Source: Eretmocerus hayati (taxonomy: Eukaryota; Arthropoda; Insecta; Hymenoptera; Aphelinidae). From it: DNA of 64,000 bases. The notes under the pieces were generated by a model. The model searched no databases. It had not been told where the DNA came from and saw nothing but the letters and a program-made list of their open reading frames with translations. A program made the position numbers and the translations under genes. The stretch is taken from positions 310,001-374,000 of the forward strand of contig CM056743.1 in the NCBI GenBank assembly GCA_029851415.1, written 5' to 3'. Below are positions 58,175 to 64,000 of this stretch, piece by piece (position 1 is the stretch's first letter; each line of letters starts with the position of its first letter).

Positions 58175-59185
58175 GCGTCGAAGAATTTACATGTCGTGTC
58201 CGCGGAAAAGAATCTACCAATGCACTCAATGCGAAATCTGTGGCGGAAGCGTGCATACTATCTGTGGTAATCCAGCTAGTGATGAGCCAACTGAAGATGA
58301 TGGGTCAAGAATTTTATGTAACGTTTGTTTTAACCATAAGGAACGGTTGAAGAATAAGGAGACCGCTCACAAAGGATTGAAACGTTAAGGTAGTACTAGC
58401 GGTCCTCGAAATACCGTACAGAAAATTACGAAATTTGGCACAGTGGTAGATTGATATCACAAACTGCCTCAGTTAAAATTTCAAGAGCCTTCAGAGTCTG
58501 AGAGAAAAGTTTTGAGCAGTTTCGTGAAAGTCGATTTAACACGGCGGCTTATGGGAGAATACGAGTAGAGTAATATCTACCGTACGAATTTTCACGAGAG
58601 TCGGTCCACAAGAAGAAGAGAGCACGAAAATCACATAGAAGCCAACAGATTAACGATTCAGAGCCCACAAAAGAAGATCTAAGCCCAAGTGTCACTCATT
58701 TCTGCGGTTTTGGGGTTCGTGCATTCACTATACATATATCGCGGGTGGGAGAGAGTCAAGCGCGAGTATAATCTGCACTTGGACTCATCAGTAGCGCTAG
58801 TACTACCTTGAGGTGAAAGAATGGTGGCTTCATCTAAAGAGACATTTGGCAAGATTGACAAAGGTGCCCCTGACAGAGTTCCCATCCCAGAGGTTGATCG
58901 TTGTGAAGGAGATTTTCAAAATGTCATCAGAGTTGTAATGGATATTACAGAATGTGGTTGTTGGTACGGACCAGGGTATGATCAAATGATTATTTTCAAG
59001 CAACCAGATAGAATTCTGTAAGGAAAACTTCATCAAGATCGATCAAGTCTCTCAAAATGAGATCATACTGCGGTTTATCAATGCAAAAACTTCGTTCCAC
59101 GCCCGCCAGGGATTTATAAAATGTAATTGCACTAAGACATGTATCAGTAACGATTGCAGATGTAAGCGCCTCAAAGTTTAGTGTT
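58175..59185 (+). pseudogene. KRBA2/SCAND3-like integrase-type protein, C-terminal part, broken
   Basis: After an acceptor (ATTATAG, to 58174) a cysteine-rich segment reads RIYQCTQCEICGGSVHTICG ... ILCNVCFNHKE. A 425-bp MITE interrupts the frame; it resumes at about 58812 with RMVASSKETFGKIDKG and VPIPEVDRCEGDFQNVI. A further frame change near 59018 leads to GFIKCNCTKTCISNDCRCKR and then a TAG. This order (cysteine cluster, RVxxPxxDR segment, terminal CNC...C repeat) is that of transposon-derived KRBA2/SCAND3-type proteins, which I recognise from memory of the family. The catalytic part is missing, so it is a pseudogene. Confidence 0.7.
58387..58811. mobile_element. 425-bp MITE with 15-bp TIRs inside the pseudogene
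   Basis: AAGGTAGTACTAGCG at the left is matched by CGCTAGTACTACCTT at the right. It separates two parts of one protein frame (…HKGLKR and RMVASSK…), proving insertion after the gene was established. No coding sequence; superfamily unknown. Confidence 0.75.
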
Positions 59186-60007
59186 ATCCAAAATGACATT
59201 CAATATTTTGATTCACTACATGCTGTAATGAATAGAAGGTTCCTTGAATGATTTTTTTGAACTATCAGAGACAAAGTGAAGCAAGAAGCATCACACATCC
59301 ACTAAAATAGTCCTCGTGAACACTTCTGGATGTACGAAGTACGAAAGAATAGCGAATCAGATGTTTCGAGGATCTCTTCCGATCCTCAGTAGTCCATGTT
59401 CATCTCCTCACAATGTCTTATCGATGAGAGATACGTAAATAATTATTCGCACTTATCATTCATCCTTGTGAAAACGCATCAAAAGTAAAAACCCGAGACA
59501 CCCTGCTTGCATTCAACTTTGCCTAAAGACTCAACAGGCAATCCGCGGATGGCCTGTACGAGAGCAGGCAATCCTAGGATTGCCTAGGCAAAGTTCGGAA
59601 TGAAGCATCCATTCCGGACTTTGCCGGAGACGCTGCAGGCAAACTGCGGTTTGCCAAGGCAATCCGCGGTTTGCCAAGGCAATCCGCGGTTTGCCCGCAT
59701 TCCGGACTTTGCCGGCAACATATACACCAAGTTGGGGTATTTTATCCTCTCGCTTTTTTCCGACCTTAGTTAATTATGAATTTTCGTGAGCTCTAGCCAC
59801 GATGTGCCCTAATCGTCGCGAGCTCAGTAATATTTCTACCTAACAATTAGCTTGTTTCGTTGAGATAGCAAACAATAGCTTCGTTTTTCGATTTCAAAGT
59901 TTGGAACCCTCCCTCACAAAATTCGTCGTGGATTTTCGTCTTCCGACCTCGATTGGTCAACTTTCGACTTATCTCGAAGTCGACACTGTTTCAGTGTGAA
60001 TCAGTCT

Positions 60008-60995
60008 GGGGGCCATCCACAAAAGACGTTTGCACTTGAGGGGGGGGGGGTATCGCAATTGTGACACTTTCGGACGTGGGGGAGGGGTGATCGATGCATT
60101 GTGACGTCCTATGAAAGTTATCCTTATACTAGGATTGTTGTCGATTCTCGCTCAAATTTTGATATTAATCACCAGTTGAAATATTCCAAATCTGGAGTGA
60201 TCGTCACGATTCAAATATGTGAAGACAGCTTAAGGCAAGATTCAAGCTTTGTGCGCTCCTGTATTGCCTCGTTTGATTACAAACACGGTGAATCGCATAT
60301 CCGACTTTGTGAGAGTTGTAACGACCGTCTAAATATATTATTCCAAATAGTTCGCAGTGATATTGAGTGGATTGAAGAACAAGATGTCTTAACTGAAAGT
60401 ATGGGCATACCAGAGATCGAAGATTATTCAATTCCAATCATTGAATCCGTGGTTGATTGGATGCAAAACTCATGGATCGCAGAAGAACATGGCCGTGGTC
60501 TAGACTTCGATTCTTATTGACCTCTTTTATGGACAAATTTTACCTAATCAGATGTGTTTCTCGATAAATATGTTGGAGATTGAACTGATTTTTTTCATAT
60601 TGGGATATTTCTTCTCTATGTGTATGTTGTTAAATTTTTAAATGAGTTGACGAACAGAATTTTATCATAGCTAATTAAGCATTGTGGATGGATTATGCCT
60701 TTTTGTATTCTCTTCCAAAGATATATGTTATACACATGTAAGTGCCCTGAGGAAATTATTAAACTATCAATTTCATCGTTCAAATCGTGTATCTCGTGAA
60801 TTGTCAGTGTACAAGCGTTTGAATACCCAGAAATTATTCAAATCAAAATTCTCACTAGAAAGGGGGAGGGGGGATGAAATTTGTGACATCTTTTCATGGG
60901 GGGGGGGGTCGAATGATACGTGACACGGTGTGACAAAGGGGGGGGGGGATTCAAAATCCATCAAAAACCTGCGGACGTCTTTTGCGGACGGCTCC
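60008..60995. mobile_element. 988-bp TIR element with 3-bp TCT target duplication
   Basis: The left end GGGGGCCATCCACAAAAGACGT pairs with the right end ACGTCTTTTGCGGACGGCTCC. TCT lies at 60005-60007 and 60996-60998, and the family B host sequence reads across the junction when compared with copy 1. Both ends carry G-runs of 9-10 and GTGACA motifs. The 3-bp duplication suggests PIF/Harbinger-type insertion, although the usual target is TWA. It carries one long frame. Confidence 0.75.
60101..60520 (+). CDS. Hypothetical protein, 139 residues, inside the TIR element
   Basis: I do not recognise this protein. It is acidic, without signal peptide or clear membrane segment. It has three cysteines in the middle (ICEDSLRQ, SCIASFDY, LCESCNDR) and ends IAEEHGRGLDFDSY. 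It is the longest frame in its element, has ordinary amino-acid composition without low complexity, and the element around it is not palindromic, so the frame is not a palindrome artefact. It could be a captured host exon, a second transposon protein or chance. No promoter was identified. Confidence 0.4.
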   Translation: MTSYESYPYTRIVVDSRSNFDINHQLKYSKSGVIVTIQICEDSLRQDSSFVRSCIASFDYKHGESHIRLCESCNDRLNILFQIVRSDIEWIEEQDVLTESMGIPEIEDYSIPIIESVVDWMQNSWIAEEHGRGLDFDSY

Positions 60996-61020
60996 TCTGT
61001 TGTGTGCGTAAATGAGTAAC

Positions 61021-61559
61021 GAACACGAAAGCATCCGAAGCAGACCGATTTACTTCACCATTGAGTGTTTACATTTTCAGCACGAGGAAAACAAAGTGCA
61101 AAAACGATTATTGAATGCCAATCAATGCAAATTGTAACTGTGGATGGTCCTTTAGTAGAAGAGTCACTTAATGCTCGTCTCTTATGTTTGGAGTGACTTT
61201 CACAAGTAATAGGCCAAAGGCCAAAATGTGTGTGTTATTCTCTCTGTTGTACAGTGACATCAAGACTGATCTTCAAATATATTTGGAGAATCTATTTTAT
61301 CTCAAAAATGTGTAGGTTCCAGTATTAATGTGCATCTCAGCAAAGTATTGACTATCAGTGTTATGAATACTTGAGGCAGGCCCAACTACTCTGAATCATT
61401 GGTTTGGTGCATCTCAGAGAAGTTTTGATGACGGAGTCATCTTTTGGCGCGGTGAGTGAATCCATGCTTGGAAATCCATGTGGACACGCGCTCTCGGATG
61501 AGTTTCCGTTTGCCACGTTATGCGCAGGCACCGCGCTCTATTAAGTATATTATACAATC
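61021..61559. other. No gene recognised
   Basis: AT-rich sequence after the end of family B copy 5; no clear features. Confidence 0.4.
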
Positions 61560-61564
61560 TATAT

Positions 61565-62455
61565 ATAGGGGAGAGCGGGGTATGGTGGGCAGCTCGAAAA
61601 TTTGGGCACCCCAGTTATAAAATACAAAAAAATATTTAAAAATGCGAATGTTCATGAATTTGCATCAGTGTATCACCTAGTTTTTCCCTGGAGAGTTACA
61701 AGAAATTTCAATATGTTTTGACCCTTCAAAATCGTATGTCAAAATTTGAGGTAAAATATCGCGTGTCACGCCTGTATGCACTCTACCGTTCGTGCGCCAA
61801 TTTGATCGAAAATACTTGGCTACCCATCTCTCATCGGTAGCTTTGTTCGTTAGCTTTAATCTCCAATTTGAATCGAAGTGATCCGATGAGTAGTTTTTGA
61901 GCAATAATGGTAATACGAAGGTGAGTGGAACCGGGTATGATGGACACAAAAAGCGGGGCGCGTTGGCCAGCTCCAACATACAGCCACAGCACATGAGCCG
62001 CGTGGCGCCACCCAACCTAACCTAACCTCCGCGGCGCCTCGTGTTGTTGATATTCTGCTCTCGCTGCACCACGGATGTGATTTTTTATCGATATTATTGA
62101 TAATTTTACCTCAATGTGAGTGAAAAGTGAGTGCTATCAATGCCGTGGGTTGTGGATTAGAAGTTGTATCACATAATATGACCACCAGATTCGTGCCATG
62201 CATCTAGAATGCATAATAAACTCGTGTGTGCGAGCGAGTGAGATCCGAGCTGTGACATCGTTGTTGAATTATCGAGTTTTACCATAATTTCACGGCATGA
62301 CATGGACCTGAGGCATCAGATTAGGTAGAAAAATGTTCAAATATGCGAATGACAACAATTGTGTATGTGTAGTAATATTCTTATACTTAAAAATCGTGAG
62401 TGTCCATCATACCCTACACGACTGTCCGCTATACCCCGCGATTACCCATCGTGCC
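61565..62455. repeat. Repeat region with GGGGTATGATGGACA motifs in both orientations
   Basis: GGGGAGAGCGGGGTATGGTGGGCA opens the region. GGGTATGATGGACAC recurs at 61933, and its complement GTGTCCATCATACCC at 62400, followed by ATACCCCGCGATTACCC. The inverted placement of these motifs suggests a non-autonomous DNA element, but I could not match full arms. The 112-codon minus-strand frame (62015-61677) has no recognisable domain. Confidence 0.4.
62014..62028. repeat. Short AACCT run (TTAGG-type)
   Basis: AACCTAACCTAACCT matches three units of the arthropod telomere repeat TTAGG on the minus strand. It is far too short to mark a telomere and is probably chance or part of the surrounding repeat. 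Confidence 0.5.
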
Positions 62456-64000
62456 CTGTTCAGTTTCATATCATTCTTTTGTAATCAATTCAAATTCTAG
62501 CGCGCTTCCGCCATTTCTTGTTCGCGCTCCAGCTCTGCGCCGTCGCGTTTGCCGCCTTCCGTGGCTCTCGCCAGTTCTCGTCCAGCCGTCGTCCGCTACA
62601 CCTCGCTTTAGCATGTCAAGCTATAGGCGAATAAATTTACTTATATTTTTCAAAGTTTAAACAATGTGTGTCGCCGAAATTATTTATCCACCGGCTCCCT
62701 AATTAAACATATGGTCCTTCGATAACCGGATCGGAACTTAGTGTGTGAAAGTGAAGTGGATGGAATTGGATTTTCACTCGAAGGCGGCGACCGCATGGCA
62801 AAAATAAGCGGGCGGCAGTTTCCTCAGGCGACCAGCGGCGACAATCGGGGCCTCAAGCAGCGGGGACTTTGCTGCTTTTCCTGCCGGATTCGGATGGGGT
62901 TTCTTCTAACTTCGATTGCTCGATCAGAGCATTAGTCCATCGGCAGTGTGGTTAGGGCATCCTGCGACATAGTCCGGAGTGCAGGCTAACCCGAAAATCG
63001 ACCCGAGGTCTCGAGTCGACGCACCCTGAGGAGACGACGAGAACGACCTGGGGATCCTGAAGGATCTTTGGGCAACGGGGGAGTTCATCGCGGGATATAG
63101 GATGAGCTATTTTATCTTTTCTTTTCGGAATTTTTAAGTTATGCAGAATTTTAAAGCTAACTTGTGATTTGGAATTGAAAAATCAACTTTGATTTTATTT
63201 GATATCTCCTCTGGCAGAAAATTCATGAACAGTGGCGTATATTCTAAGTGGTTTCTGCGCATATTGATGATGCTAGCTTTGAATAAATTCTAAAGTCAAC
63301 GGCTTTTCTAGCATCATTCAAGAGCATCGCGTGTGTGTGAGTCAACGTTGGTGTGCGTGCCGTTCGACGTTTGGCAACGCAGCTGTTCATCGGCACTCGG
63401 CAGCGACGCACTTCTCGTCGTGACGATGACATCGAGTAGCAAATCAGCCAGCTCGTCGTCATTTGTACGCCACAACGCCTGATCAGAGCAGCACGTCTTC
63501 GGCTTCTATCGTCGTACGCCAGCTGACTACACATCAGTACGAGTGAGTTATAGTTTATGAATATGAGATTATCCTATTGAATTTCGACTTGGATTTTAAA
63601 GTGATCATAGGTTATCTCAATTTCATTCAGGATACACTAACCTCAAAGAATGTTGATCGCTCATACATTTTAGGTTATTCTGTAAATACTTGTAAATATT
63701 TTTCGGTACGGTTAGGAGAATTTTGTGGATAAGCGCTTCCATCAAATCTTGGGTATAGGTTTGAAAAATTCTTCAGCCTTTGATCGGTTTTGCCTAATTC
63801 TGGCTAGAATTTCGGCATCGGTTTCAATAATTTTGCAAAGATCTTGGCATTTCGGGCCAGATCAACGCACACAATTTTGGTTTACCTGATATTTGGTTCG
63901 GTTTTTTTCGGTTTTAGTCCAATTTTAGGATTTTGAATAAAAATGGACGCTCTTTATCAGCTGCAGTTGGATCTGCAGCCGAAAATATCTAATTCGTACA
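62456..64000. other. GC-richer stretch; possible BEL/Pao-type LTR end near 62.7 kb
   Basis: AATTAAACA (to about 62710) followed by TATGGTCCTTCGATAACCGGATCGGAA resembles, from memory, the LTR-to-interior junction of insect BEL/Pao elements, with AATAAA at 62630. No gag frame or second LTR is in view, so support is weak. The rest, including 96- and 64-codon frames, is unrecognised. Confidence 0.25.

Larger units (their letters stand above)
56557..59712 (+). mobile_element. 3.16-kb TIR transposon with integrase-type gene remains
   Basis: The ends are CCGGCAAAGTCCGGAATG and CATTCCGGACTTTGCCGG. TIRs of about 230 bp are rich in GGCAATCCGCGG units and end inside with GTTTTCACGAAGATGAAT-type sequence. 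The right TIR has a duplicated 20-bp unit near 59655-59695. Comparison with intact family B suggests a 4-bp ATAT duplication at the target. The interior holds a broken KRBA2/SCAND3-like gene. The superfamily may be Ginger-like, judged from the protein only. Confidence 0.65.
56470..61020 (+). repeat. Family B, copy 5, split by two transposons
   Basis: The family's start (CTCGCAGCGCTGCCGTGCC, to about 56556) is followed by a 3.16-kb TIR element. It resumes at 59713 with TATACACCAAGTTGGGG and runs to TCAGTCT (60007), where a second element lies. The family's continuation CTGTTGTGTGCG follows at 60998. The uninterrupted copies confirm the junctions. Confidence 0.65.

Noticed and set aside
61677..62015. 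112-codon minus-strand frame
   Set aside because: No recognisable domain, and it spans a region of repeated GGTATGATGG motifs typical of a non-coding element.
62014..62028. Telomere or telomere-insertion site
   Set aside because: Only three AACCT units; too short and inside a repeat.

Overview
This is eukaryotic, almost certainly insect, nuclear DNA. It is AT-rich, has introns bounded by GT and AG, carries R1-like and Ty3/gypsy retroelements plus hAT, piggyBac-like and Tc1-like DNA elements, and contains a short AACCT run at 62.0 kb. I cannot name the species. Only one likely host gene was recognised: the SET-domain end of a PR-Set7/SETD8 (KMT5A) histone H4K20 methyltransferase on the minus strand at 52.8-53.5 kb. 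Nearly everything else that can be identified is mobile DNA, mostly degraded and often nested.

Layout. 0-17 kb is a chain of long inverted repeats (foldbacks), including a 2.0-kb foldback around six copies of a 103-bp tandem repeat and a 4.9-kb interrupted palindrome. 17.2-18.4 kb is a piece of an intron-containing hAT transposase. 19.7-27.3 kb is a complete-length but dead Ty3/gypsy element on the minus strand, with LTRs at both ends, a 1.7-kb repeat (here 'family A') inserted in pol and a 167-bp hAT-type MITE with a perfect 8-bp target duplication. 27.9-33.9 kb is mostly AT-rich sequence without genes. 34-39 kb holds composite repeats, a small LTR element whose LTRs carry a tRNA-Lys-like unit (35.87-36.44 kb), and a foldback split by a piggyBac-like element. 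41-46 kb is a second, inverted copy of family A broken by an R1-type retrotransposon 3' end and a 1-kb palindrome. 47.5-51.6 kb holds two more long palindromes. 56.5-61.0 kb is one old repeat ('family B') split by two transposons, one with a broken integrase-type gene and one with a 139-codon open frame.

The observations most worth following are the tRNA-bearing miniature LTR element, the density of long foldbacks (about a third of the window, all potential hairpin-RNA sources), the TIR element with KRBA2/SCAND3-like integrase remains, and the 139-codon frame inside a small element whose borders are fixed by a 3-bp duplication. Coordinates of repeat borders were read by eye and may be off by a few bases.
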